A DNA stretch of 16,984 nucleotides, from NCBI GenBank assembly GCA_964558715.1, contig CAZLFD010000031.1, forward strand, positions 1-16,984, written 5' to 3'. Origin of the DNA: JBGSOV01 sp964558715 (lineage in GTDB: Bacteria; Patescibacteriota; Gracilibacteria; CAIRYL01; GCA-016699755). Positions 6,803 to 14,200 of the stretch are shown piece by piece (positions within the stretch are counted from its first letter, which is position 1; every line of letters begins with the position of its first letter). The translations under genes and the position numbers were made by a program. The notes beneath the pieces are model-generated. The model saw only the letters and a program-made list of their open reading frames with translations. It did not search any database and was not told the origin of the DNA.

Positions 6803-8683
6803 ATGGACTCAGAAAATAGAGTTTCTGACCTGATCAAGAGTAATCCCCTCAGTGAAAAACCTGCGCCGACTCCTCCGCATCAAGGCGACCAGAAACGAAC
6901 ACGCCGCTTTCGTGGCAAAAAGAAACCCGCCCAAGCGCATTCGCAAGGAGGTGGGCATCATCAGTCACAACCGCAGCAACATGCGGATGCTGGTTATATA
7001 TCCTCTAGTCATAAAGGCAAGTTACGTTTTTATATTCTCGGCGGGCTCAACGAAGTCGGCAAAAACTGTACTGCAATCGAATGCGGCGACGATATTATCG
7101 TGGTCGACATGGGTTTGGCTTTTCCTGACGACGAAATGCTCGGCGTCGATTTTGTCATCCCCGATACGACATTTCTCGAGAAGAATAAAAAGCGCATCCG
7201 CGGCGTGGTCATTACCCACGGGCACTTAGACCATATTGGCGCTTTACAGCACGTGATGCCAAAAATCGGCTTCCCGCCGATGTACATGACGCGCTTTTGT
7301 GCGGGACTAGTAAAAAAACGCATCGAAGAATACGGTATCGATAAACAATGTACGATCGTCGAAGTCGACCCGATGAAAGATAAGATCAACATGGGTTGCT
7401 TTGAGGTGGAGTTTTTTCCGGTTAACCACTCGATTCCCGATTGTATGGGAATGTATGCCAATACTCCTGCGGGCAGCTTTGCCCACACCGGCGACTTTAA
7501 GTTCGACTTTACTCCTGCAGATGGCAAACCGGCAGATGCTGCGCGTATTGCCGAAATCGGTAAAATAGGAGTCGATGTGCTCTTCTGCGAAAGCACCAAT
7601 GCTCGTAAGCCAGGCTTTTGTGTTTCCGAAAAAGTCATCGCCAAAAATCTGCACGATGTGATCGAAAACGCCAATGGTCGTCTGATTCTCGCCAGTTTTT
7701 CTTCCCTCGTCTCACGTATTGAACAGGTCGTCCACTTCGCGCATAAATACAACCGTAAGGTTTTTGTGAGTGGCCGGAGCATGATGAATACGTTAGAAAT
7801 CGCTTCCAATCTTGGTTACTTCAAGGTTCCCAAAGGTTCAATCCGCAAATTGGGGCCAAATACCGATGGCTTACCCGATAACCAAGTACTTATCCTCACT
7901 ACCGGTTCGCAAGGCGAGCCGCGCAGTGCGCTTACACGTATCGGCTTAGGGACGCATTCGCAGATCAGTATCCGTAAAAACGATACGGTCGTGTTTAGTA
8001 GTTCACCGATTCCTGGCAACGAACGTGGTGTGTACAGCACCATCAATAATTTGATCAAGTTGGGCGCGACCGTAATCACCAATGATACGATGGATATCCA
8101 TGTCTCTGGTCACGGCCATAGCGGCGATATCAAGTTGATGCATTCGCTGATTCGCCCGAAAAACATCATCCCGATTCATGGCGAATTGTTTATGCGCCAG
8201 GCACACAAAGAGCTCGCGTTTGACCTGGGTTACCAGCCCGATCAAGTGCCGCTGCTCGAAAACGGTAGTATTCTCGAATACGAACGTGGCAGCCTGCGCA
8301 AGAGTAAAAGTAAAATCCCATCCGAGATGATTCTCATCGATGGGCTGGGCAGTGGCGACGTGGGCACTAAAGTGCTCGAAGAACGAAAAATCATGGCGAA
8401 TGGGGGAGTGCTTTTTGTGCAACTGAAAGCCTTTGAAAAAAGCCGCCGACTTGTCGGTGATCCGGACGTCATTTCAAAGGGGTTCATCTACATGCGTGAA
8501 AGCAAAGAGATACTCAAGCAATGCGAACAGCAGGCGCGAAAATCGTATGAACAAGTGATCAAAGAACACCCCGATGCGAGTTTGCATGATATCAAACGTG
8601 CCGTCGAAAGAGGATTGCAGACGCTTATCTACAAACGCATTCAGCGCGAACCGATGATTTTTCCGGTGGTAGTGTTTGTCTGA
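6803..8683 (+). CDS. rnj: ribonuclease J
   Basis: This metallo-beta-lactamase/beta-CASP ribonuclease acts in mRNA decay and rRNA maturation as a 5'-3' exo- and endonuclease. The protein has 626 aa. Residues 1-70 form a Pro/Gln/His-rich, basic extension (RRFRGKKK) without predicted fold. The nuclease core starts at KLRFYILGGLNEVGKN. Zinc ligands include H139, H141, D143 and H144 in THGHLDHIG, H228 and D231 in HTGDF, and H459 in PIHGE. Beta-CASP features follow: ASFSS, TTGSQGEP, SSSPIPGNE and SGHG with H437. The C-terminal RNase J domain (about 520-626) mediates dimers in known members. The ATG at 6803 follows the TATAAT box by about 46 bases. The gene is monocistronic, with a terminator after it. 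Such basic tails are thought to help RNA binding or protein contacts. Confidence 0.96.
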   Translation: MDSENRVSDLIKSNPLSEKPAPTPPHQGDQKRTRRFRGKKKPAQAHSQGGGHHQSQPQQHADAGYISSSHKGKLRFYILGGLNEVGKNCTAIECGDDIIVVDMGLAFPDDEMLGVDFVIPDTTFLEKNKKRIRGVVITHGHLDHIGALQHVMPKIGFPPMYMTRFCAGLVKKRIEEYGIDKQCTIVEVDPMKDKINMGCFEVEFFPVNHSIPDCMGMYANTPAGSFAHTGDFKFDFTPADGKPADAARIAEIGKIGVDVLFCESTNARKPGFCVSEKVIAKNLHDVIENANGRLILASFSSLVSRIEQVVHFAHKYNRKVFVSGRSMMNTLEIASNLGYFKVPKGSIRKLGPNTDGLPDNQVLILTTGSQGEPRSALTRIGLGTHSQISIRKNDTVVFSSSPIPGNERGVYSTINNLIKLGATVITNDTMDIHVSGHGHSGDIKLMHSLIRPKNIIPIHGELFMRQAHKELAFDLGYQPDQVPLLENGSILEYERGSLRKSKSKIPSEMILIDGLGSGDVGTKVLEERKIMANGGVLFVQLKAFEKSRRLVGDPDVISKGFIYMRESKEILKQCEQQARKSYEQVIKEHPDASLHDIKRAVERGLQTLIYKRIQREPMIFPVVVFV

Positions 8684-8693
8684 TTACGAGCTC

Positions 8694-8751
8694 AAAACAC
8701 CCTTCTCCGGATGGGATGCTCAACAATTTCACCCCGTGCTTGGGTGTTTTT
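8694..8751 (+). terminator. rho-independent terminator of rnj
   Basis: The compact hairpin pairs CACCC (8730-8734) with GGGTG (8742-8746) around a 7-base loop and runs into TTTTTGTTATT. An alternative, longer pairing uses AAAACACCC at 8694-8702 with GGGTGTTTT at 8742-8750. The two pairings exclude each other. It begins 11 bases after the stop codon. The rest of 8752-8919 holds a palindromic element at 8836 and nothing else recognisable. Confidence 0.65.
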
Positions 8752-8835
8752 GTTATTGGGGTAAATAAAACTAAACAACAAAAACAGTTGGCTTGAACAC
8801 TTGGATATATCCCCTTTTGGCGCAAACTTTCCACC

Positions 8836-8859
8836 AGATTCTGGCCAAGCCGGAATGAC
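8836..8859 (+). repeat. dispersed palindromic element, copy A
   Basis: AGATTCTGGCCAAGCCGGAATGAC contains the inverted repeat ATTCTGG / CCGGAAT around CCAAG (one G-T wobble). It matches 9712-9734 apart from a few bases. It sits between rnj and the membrane protein gene, without a U tract. Confidence 0.55.
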
Positions 8860-8919
8860 TCTATTCTTCTCGACGCTCATCAAGAATACCGCTAGAATCT
8901 GCGTACATTTGTTTTACCG

Positions 8920-9630
8920 TTGAATCCGGAATATGAAAGCCTCGTCTTCGGACTCATTCTCATCCACGGGTTGCTGGTTGGGTTCGCCGTAGGGTATTAC
9001 TTGATCTATCGCGCGCTGCGACGTGGGCACGCGCAGCGGGTTTCGTGGCGCCGCAGATTGATTGGCAGTATTTTGCTCCCGGTTAATTTTGCCGCTATTT
9101 TTCTCCATAAACGTAAAGAAGCGCATCTGCCATTGTATTTTCGCTGGTTTCTTAGATTTACGCGCTTTTGCAGCAAGGTGCCGTATTTTCATTTTTTGCC
9201 TAAGTTTATTGTTGCGACGCTTAGTGAAATCTTTATCTATTTCTTTACCGGGCAAGAGTTACTGACGGGTTTGGTATTTGTCTGGAGCATGTCGTTTTTT
9301 ATTCTTATCAGTTTTGTAGAGTCGAATTTGGGTGAGCTTGAAGAAGAATCGATTACTCTGGCGAACAAGATATTCCTCTATTCGGTTTCGATTCTTACAC
9401 TTGTCACATTGATCATCGGGAATTTCTTTTGGGATTCGGTGCAGCCGTTTTTCGATAACGGTTTTTGGCATTTTGTCGCTTGGATCGCACAAATCTTTAA
9501 CGATCTGCTTATTGAAGGTTTTTACTTTTTCGTGCGGCATCCGTGGGCGATCGTCGTTGCTGTTGTGCTCCTCATCATTTATATTAGCAGCTCTCTCTTT
9601 CTTTCTGAATATTTAAAGCGGAAGGAGTAG
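8920..9630 (+). CDS. membrane protein of unknown function
   Basis: I do not recognise this 236-aa protein. Hydrophobic stretches at about 8-31, 47-62, 97-134, 151-170, 181-198 and 208-229 suggest five or six membrane helices. A basic loop (RRGHAQR...RRR, 34-46) and a basic C-terminus (YLKRKE) point to the cytoplasm by the positive-inside rule. The acidic segment ELEEES at 139-144 lies between helices. It has no signal peptide and no clear enzyme motif. Only a TTG at 8920 fits as a start, since no in-frame ATG precedes the first helix; TACATT at 8904-8909 might be a -10 box, giving an almost leaderless mRNA. The reading frame is long and the hydrophobic pattern regular, so it is very likely a real gene. 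It converges with the four-gene minus-strand cluster. Confidence 0.75.
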   Translation: MNPEYESLVFGLILIHGLLVGFAVGYYLIYRALRRGHAQRVSWRRRLIGSILLPVNFAAIFLHKRKEAHLPLYFRWFLRFTRFCSKVPYFHFLPKFIVATLSEIFIYFFTGQELLTGLVFVWSMSFFILISFVESNLGELEEESITLANKIFLYSVSILTLVTLIIGNFFWDSVQPFFDNGFWHFVAWIAQIFNDLLIEGFYFFVRHPWAIVVAVVLLIIYISSSLFLSEYLKRKE

Positions 9631-9696
9631 GATGCAGTTTATTCTGTATATTTACATTTCTATTATCTTCTATCGCTCCCCCAGATCGCACCAAGA

Positions 9697-9734
9697 GAGA
9701 GTGCTCCGCGCTGATTCCGGTCAAGCCGGAATGA
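9697..9734 (+). repeat. dispersed palindromic element, copy B (best preserved)
   Basis: The core is ATTCCGG (9714-9720), TCAAG, CCGGAAT (9726-9732), a perfect 7-bp inverted repeat. The preceding GAGAGTGCTCCGCGC (9697-9711) recurs inverted at 1717-1731. It sits between two converging genes, where the hairpin could act as a weak terminator or an mRNA-stabilising end. It is only four bases past the stop codon of the minus-strand sugar isomerase gene. Confidence 0.65.
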
Positions 9735-9737
9735 AAC

Positions 9738-10151
9738 CTACGACTGCTTCACTACTTTCGCGAATTCCTCAAAATTGTTGATGTAGTTATCGGGCATGTA
9801 ACTTGTTGACGAAACACCAAGAAGAATCGCATCCGGCGAAAAATCGCTGAATTCGTGCCAAACGAGATTGTCTACAAAAATACCGCGATTCGCAGAATTC
9901 ATAATGATTTTATTGGGCGGCGAACCGTCGTTACTCACTTTGATTGCGCAACGGCCGCGGATGCAGACAAAAACCTCTTTTTCAACGGTGTGCGCATGGG
10001 CACCGCGCACGGCTCCTGTAGGTATGCCCCAAAGGTAGTACACGCGCTTCACTTCAAACGGTATTGCTCCATCTAACTCGATTGGCACGAGTTTGCCACG
10101 CGCTCGTTCATCATAAATCGGGAATTCTATTTCACGGATTACACCGGGCAT
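9738..10151 (-). CDS. FdtA/WxcM-like sugar 3,4-ketoisomerase (cupin)
   Basis: The 137-aa single-cupin protein resembles dTDP-4-keto-6-deoxyglucose 3,4-ketoisomerases (FdtA, WxcM-like), which make precursors of unusual deoxyamino sugars for surface glycans. Characteristic residues are RGAHAHTVEKEV (metal-free cupin histidines), CIRGRCAIKVSND, NRGIFVDNLVWHEF and YMPDNYINNFEEF. The start MPGVIREIEF at 10151 overlaps the end of the Nif3-like gene by 13 bases, which suggests translational coupling. The frame is open up to 10289, but that part is a shadow of the upstream gene. The partner transaminase, glucose thymidylyltransferase and dehydratase genes are not in the window. The exact substrate cannot be read from the sequence. 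Confidence 0.85.
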   Translation of the reverse strand: MPGVIREIEFPIYDERARGKLVPIELDGAIPFEVKRVYYLWGIPTGAVRGAHAHTVEKEVFVCIRGRCAIKVSNDGSPPNKIIMNSANRGIFVDNLVWHEFSDFSPDAILLGVSSTSYMPDNYINNFEEFAKVVKQS

Positions 10152-10891
10152 TGTTCTGGGAAGAAAGAAAGTTCTAATTCGGGAAACTGTTTCTGAAGCA
10201 CTGGCATCAGAGCGCGCACGCCAAAGGTTTCGGTTGCGTAATGCCCGCACACGGCAAAGTTGATGCCAAGCTCCTGAAAATCGTGCCAATGCCGTTCGGC
10301 GACTTCGCCGGTAAGAAAGGTATCGATTCCTTGTTCTATCAGATCAAAAATAAAATCTGCACCACCACCGGAACAAATACCGAGTTTTTGTACCGTACCG
10401 CCCTGCTCTGCCGATGTGAAAATCGGATCCTGCCCAAAAATTGTTTCGCAACGAGAAAGAAAATCTGCAAACGGCAATTTTTCCTTAAACTCCGCCACTG
10501 CGCAGATATCGTGCATCGAGTAGTTATCCACTTTTAACTCTTGCGCGATGCGGGCATTGTTGCCGATATCTTTGTGTGCATCGAGCGGCAGATGATAGGC
10601 GAGCAAAGAAATATCGTTTTTATACAAAATCTCTAGCCGTTTTCCCAACAGTGGATCGATGGTCTTTATACCGTTTTTCCAAAACAGGCCATGGTGTACG
10701 AGCACCGCATTCGCCCCCCAATCCGCTGCCTGCTGCAAAAAATTACGGCTGGCGGTTACTCCTACAGCGATTTTCTGCACATCCGTTTTGCCCGGAACCT
10801 GCAGTCCGTTTACGCACCAGACATCTTCCACTTCTGCTACATGGAGAAAATCAGAGAGAAAGCCCGAAAGCGCGCTTAGGGTCGGCATCAT
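10139..10891 (-). CDS. Nif3-like dinuclear metal centre protein (DUF34 family)
   Basis: The 250-aa protein belongs to the YbgI/YqfO/Nif3 family, hexameric proteins with a two-metal site; annotation as GTP cyclohydrolase I type 2 is common but the true function is unsettled. Visible motifs are the N-terminal WCVNGLQVPG, VHHGLFW (metal-binding histidines), AYHLPLDAH, LGICSGGGADF and the C-terminal GHYATE. The inserted middle domain found in long members is absent, so it is the short form. Two successive ATG codons (10891 and 10888) can serve as start. It follows the permease gene by 56 bases and overlaps the next gene, so it is probably in an operon. Confidence 0.92.
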   Translation of the reverse strand: MMPTLSALSGFLSDFLHVAEVEDVWCVNGLQVPGKTDVQKIAVGVTASRNFLQQAADWGANAVLVHHGLFWKNGIKTIDPLLGKRLEILYKNDISLLAYHLPLDAHKDIGNNARIAQELKVDNYSMHDICAVAEFKEKLPFADFLSRCETIFGQDPIFTSAEQGGTVQKLGICSGGGADFIFDLIEQGIDTFLTGEVAERHWHDFQELGINFAVCGHYATETFGVRALMPVLQKQFPELELSFFPEQCPV

Positions 10892-10947
10892 GAATAAGAT
10901 TGGTGTGTTGAGACAATATTTTTATCCAAAACCGGCGAAATGGCAAG

Positions 10948-12228
10948 TCATTTTTTGAGCCGGAACGATTTAAACGTTTTGCTTTTAAACGATTTAGAAT
11001 TCTTTTCGGCGAAATCGTTGATAAAGATCGCGATGATAGTCGCAACTGGAACTGCCAAAATCATACCTACGATGGGGTTGATGAGATTCGGGAAACTGGC
11101 ACCGACGATGAGGGCAAGAATCGTGACGATGGGCGGCAGGCCGACGGCTTGACGCATAACGATCGGAACAAGGAAATTTCCTTCTAAAAACTGATAGATT
11201 ACGTAAAAGATGATTAGGGCAAACCCTAAGAACAGCGACTCATTAAAGGCGATCGGCGCTGAGATAAGAAAAGCCGATACCGGCCCAACATATGGCACAA
11301 ATTCGGCAATACCAAAGAGCATAGCAAGCGTGAGTGCATAGGGGATCCCTAAAATAGTGAAGACAATCCAGGTGAAGATGCTGACGATTAAAAAGAGGAA
11401 TATCTGGCCATGCACCCACTCCCCGATTTTTTTCTGCACCATACTCATTTTTTCAGTGAGGTATTTTTGGTGCTTGGCAGGAAACAACGAGTGAAAGAAG
11501 ACATTCGTCGCTTTGCGGTCGAGAATCAAAAAGAAGGTCAAGAGCAGCACAAGTACCATGTTAAACACGGTGCTGACAGTACTGAGAATGATTTGCGAAC
11601 CGCGACCGGCAATATCGGTAAGCCCAGTGGCGATACTCTCGATATTATCGTTGAGCGCTTGTAAGAGCTGCTCTGAATTAAACTGCAGAAGGAGCGTATT
11701 GATTGCACCTCCAATGGTTTTCTGGAAGAGCGTTTCCTCTTCTTGAGTAGCGTTTAACGTCGCCCGAAACCATTGCTGTATGCTATCGGCGATTTCAAAC
11801 AGCTGGTTGGCGATGATCGGAATCAGCGTGCCAATAAGGAATGAGATAAAGCCGAACACCAGGGTGAACATGATGATTATAGAGAACGCCCGTGGCACAC
11901 CCCATTTTTGGATGCGGTCGACCGCCGGGCTGAAGGCAGCTGCCAAAAAGAGCGCAACCAAGAAGGTGACGAGAATATCGATCAGTTGAACAAAGACATT
12001 GCTGAGCAAAATTACCAGCATCACGACCAGAGTGACCTTAAAAGCAGACCAGAGCGAAATTTCGATGGTGACGGCGTTGTTGTCTTTCCCATTCTCTGGT
12101 ATCGGCGGCGGTGTCTTGCCATTTTCTCCAGATGATTTGTCTTCGCTGCGCCGAGCAATAACATTATCTCGCCATTCGATAAGACGATCCGAGGCTTGGC
12201 CGAAAAGACTGGTAATACGTTTAATCAT
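10948..12228 (-). CDS. AI-2E family permease
   Basis: This 426-aa membrane protein of the AI-2E transporter family (TqsA/PerM/YdbI type) has seven to eight hydrophobic segments. Residues 1-55 form a charged cytoplasmic head with a Pro-rich stretch. Helices follow at about 63-105, then a long periplasmic-type region with amphipathic helices (about 145-215), and a C-terminal block of helices holding the family signature EFVPYVGP and LEGNFLVP. The C-terminus is Lys/Ser-rich. Family members export various small molecules or Na+ (in exchange for H+), and the name does not prove autoinducer transport. The start ATG at 12228 is 22 bases after the pilin gene stop codon, so the two genes probably share a transcript. 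Confidence 0.9.
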   Translation of the reverse strand: MIKRITSLFGQASDRLIEWRDNVIARRSEDKSSGENGKTPPPIPENGKDNNAVTIEISLWSAFKVTLVVMLVILLSNVFVQLIDILVTFLVALFLAAAFSPAVDRIQKWGVPRAFSIIIMFTLVFGFISFLIGTLIPIIANQLFEIADSIQQWFRATLNATQEEETLFQKTIGGAINTLLLQFNSEQLLQALNDNIESIATGLTDIAGRGSQIILSTVSTVFNMVLVLLLTFFLILDRKATNVFFHSLFPAKHQKYLTEKMSMVQKKIGEWVHGQIFLFLIVSIFTWIVFTILGIPYALTLAMLFGIAEFVPYVGPVSAFLISAPIAFNESLFLGFALIIFYVIYQFLEGNFLVPIVMRQAVGLPPIVTILALIVGASFPNLINPIVGMILAVPVATIIAIFINDFAEKNSKSFKSKTFKSFRLKK

Positions 12229-12250
12229 ATTATTTTTAGAGTGATTAGAT

Positions 12251-12604
12251 TTATGGGCCGGTCATGAGAGCGACAAAAACATCGACGATGATCCAAGCAA
12301 GTAAAATTACGGCATACCCGATCAATGTCTTGGTGATAGTGCTTTTGCCTTGTTCTTTATTTTCTGTAATGGCGCCAAAGATGTATTGATACCCACCAAC
12401 CATCACCAAGATCACAGCGATCGTGCCAGAGAGTATTACCGCAAGAGTGATCCAATGAAAAAGCAGTTCGATGATCATCGTCCAATCCCACACACCAGTA
12501 GCTATCGCTTCACTAAAATTGCTGGGAAGCAATGCAAGCTCCACCGCATATGCATTTATCGGTGCCAAGAGGGTGGCCAGAGCGAGGAATACTCGGAGCT
12601 TCAT
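12251..12604 (-). CDS. small secreted pilin-like protein (type IV secretion pilin family)
   Basis: The 117-aa protein has a clear signal peptide (MKLRVFLALATLLAPINAYA, probable cleavage before VE) and then two membrane helices (about 43-70 and 90-112) joined by a short charged loop with GGYQYIFGAITENKEQGKS. This layout and the GGYQYI motif fit the TrbC/VirB2-like T4SS pilin family that is frequent in Patescibacteria as single genes. No VirB4, VirB6 or other secretion gene is near. It is the first gene of a probable four-gene operon. A possible -10 box TAAAAT lies about seven bases before its start. Its role is unknown; a surface fibre or an inner-membrane accessory protein are both possible. 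Confidence 0.8.
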   Translation of the reverse strand: MKLRVFLALATLLAPINAYAVELALLPSNFSEAIATGVWDWTMIIELLFHWITLAVILSGTIAVILVMVGGYQYIFGAITENKEQGKSTITKTLIGYAVILLAWIIVDVFVALMTGP

Positions 12605-12652
12605 ATTTCTATTTTACAGGAATCCATCAAAAAAAGCAGCGGCTTGACGGAA

Positions 12653-12687
12653 TGACAAATGACGAATTTCAAATTCCCAATAATTCG
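12653..12687. repeat. heptamer-phased repeat array 5
   Basis: Units TGACAAA, TGACGAA, TTTCAAA, TTCCCAA, TAATTCG are in perfect seven-base phase between the divergent pilin and rsmF genes. The array is open in the rsmF frame and would encode the first residues if translation began at the ATG at 12652, which argues against that start. Confidence 0.5.
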
Positions 12688-12702
12688 GGAATAATATGCA
12701 TA

Positions 12703-14163
12703 ATGAGCAAAGCAGATGGATTTTGGCGGCGTTGGGAAGATTTTTTTACTGCGCAAGGGTTCCGACAGTTTCGCGACGCACAAGAAACGCCGTTACCAAA
12801 GGTTATCCGCGTGAACACCTTGCGAAATTCTGTGGATGGATTTTTAGAATGGGTGAACACATCGCATCCCGATTGGCAGCTGGTCGAGCACGCATTTGGA
12901 CAAGGTATTTTTCTTATCGATCGTGATGATCGTAGCGTACCGCTTGGCAACACACTGGGGCATATCGAGGGGCGGTTTTACATTCAAGAAGCATCGAGCT
13001 GTTTGCCGCCATTGGCTTTGAATCCAGAACCCGGCGAAACGATACTCGATATGGCGGCAGCGCCCGGCAGCAAAACCACACAACTTGCCGGGTTGATGCG
13101 CGGCAGTGGGCTGCTGGTGGCGAACGAACTCGTCACTTCGCGCACGAAAAAGCTCGTCTTTAACCTGCTGCGTTGCGGCGCACCGAATTCCGTAATCACA
13201 GGAGTCGATGGTGTGCGTTTTGGCGAAGCACTGCCAGATTTTTTTGATGCCATTCTGCTCGATGCCCCGTGCAGCGGTGAAGGCACATACCGCAAAGATC
13301 GCGCGGCGCTTGATGTTTGGAGCCAGGCTCGCATTGAAGAGATGGCGTATTTGCAGGAATCACTGCTCGATTCCGCCTGGCGAGCACTGAAGCCGGGTGG
13401 GCGACTGGTGTATTCCACATGCACCTTGGCGCCAGAAGAAAATGAACGGGTCGTTTCACGTCTACTACAAAAAACTGGTGGAGAAGCCGAACTGATCGAC
13501 CTTCAGACACTTTTTTCTGGAGCAGATAAGTGCCCGGGCTTGACCGAATGGCATGAAGAGACATTTCCGCACCTAGATAAAACCCTGCGCATTTGGCCAC
13601 ATGTACATAACAGCGAAGGATTTTTTGTAGCAGCATTGCGCAAATCCGCTACAACGCTATCGTTACGAACATCCATAAAAAAGCAGAATCGCCTTCGAGA
13701 ACTAGGGCTTTCCAAAAAAGAAGCCACCGAAATCCGCGAATATCTGAAAGACTCCTTTACCTTATTCATTCCCGAAGATTGTACTCTGATCAAGCGAGAA
13801 AGCGAGAAACGCACTGATTATTGGCTGATGCCAAGTTCTGGGATCCAATTGCTATCATCACTACCCGTGAGCCGCCCTGGTATTCGCGTCGCAGAAAAGC
13901 ACGGAAAAAAGTTCAAACTCGATCATGAATTTGCGGTGACCTTTGGTGCTGCCATGCAGGGCAAGCGTGTACTCGAGGTAGCTGATGATGCAGCACGAAA
14001 ATTTTTGTGCAAAGAAAATCTGTCACCCGAATCTATTGATACGCTTCCCGAAGGCGATATCGTCATCCGTCATCACGGAATTCCACTGGGTACGGCAAAA
14101 AAAATCAACGACATGCTGAAGAACAGCCTGCCGATTCACTTTGCTAATGCAGAGATTAGTTGA
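12703..14163 (+). CDS. RsmF-type 16S rRNA (cytosine-5)-methyltransferase
   Basis: The 486-aa SAM-dependent methyltransferase belongs to the RsmB/NOL1/NOP2/Sun family and most resembles RsmF (YebU), which makes m5C1407 of 16S rRNA. An N-terminal RNA-binding part (PKVIRVNTLR) comes first. The catalytic domain has motif I DMAAAPGSKTTQLA (from D116), motif IV DAPCSGEG with C190 and motif VI YSTCTLAPEENE with catalytic C240. The C-terminal part (about 370-486) looks like the RsmF FAU/PUA-like region (LPVSRPGIRVAEK, GIPLGTAKK). The start MSKADGFWRRW at 12703 was chosen because upstream codons (from 12532 or 12652) overlap the pilin gene start and array 5. TAATAT at 12692 may be a -10 box, leaving almost no leader. 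It is divergent from the pilin operon. Exact target base is not proven by sequence. Confidence 0.92.
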   Translation: MSKADGFWRRWEDFFTAQGFRQFRDAQETPLPKVIRVNTLRNSVDGFLEWVNTSHPDWQLVEHAFGQGIFLIDRDDRSVPLGNTLGHIEGRFYIQEASSCLPPLALNPEPGETILDMAAAPGSKTTQLAGLMRGSGLLVANELVTSRTKKLVFNLLRCGAPNSVITGVDGVRFGEALPDFFDAILLDAPCSGEGTYRKDRAALDVWSQARIEEMAYLQESLLDSAWRALKPGGRLVYSTCTLAPEENERVVSRLLQKTGGEAELIDLQTLFSGADKCPGLTEWHEETFPHLDKTLRIWPHVHNSEGFFVAALRKSATTLSLRTSIKKQNRLRELGLSKKEATEIREYLKDSFTLFIPEDCTLIKRESEKRTDYWLMPSSGIQLLSSLPVSRPGIRVAEKHGKKFKLDHEFAVTFGAAMQGKRVLEVADDAARKFLCKENLSPESIDTLPEGDIVIRHHGIPLGTAKKINDMLKNSLPIHFANAEIS

Positions 14164-14167
14164 GCAA

Positions 14168-14200
14168 CACTCCGCACCGATTCCGGTCAAGCCGAAATGA
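14168..14200 (+). repeat. dispersed palindromic element, copy C
   Basis: ACTCCGCACC (14169-14178) precedes ATTCCGG (14180-14186), TCAAG, CCGAAAT (14192-14198). The stem has one C-A mismatch. It begins five bases after the rsmF stop codon, and its right half supplies the last codons and the TGA stop of the convergent pantothenate kinase gene (14187-14189). Confidence 0.6.

Noticed and set aside
7030..7809. 259-residue open frame on the minus strand inside rnj
   Set aside because: It is a shadow of a gene with clear catalytic motifs; its translation has no recognisable domain and its start and end match nothing around it.
8681..8683. Possible UGA recoding (as in Gracilibacteria or Absconditabacteria)
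   Set aside because: TGA ends rnj, rsmF and coaW at the expected protein lengths, and no in-frame TGA interrupts any conserved domain.
10152..10289. N-terminal extension of the FdtA-like protein by 46 residues
   Set aside because: The extension lies within the Nif3-like gene in another frame, and FdtA relatives start near MPGVIREIEF.
12532..12702. N-terminal extension of the RsmF-type protein
   Set aside because: It overlaps the oppositely oriented pilin gene and its signal peptide and then passes through a heptamer array.
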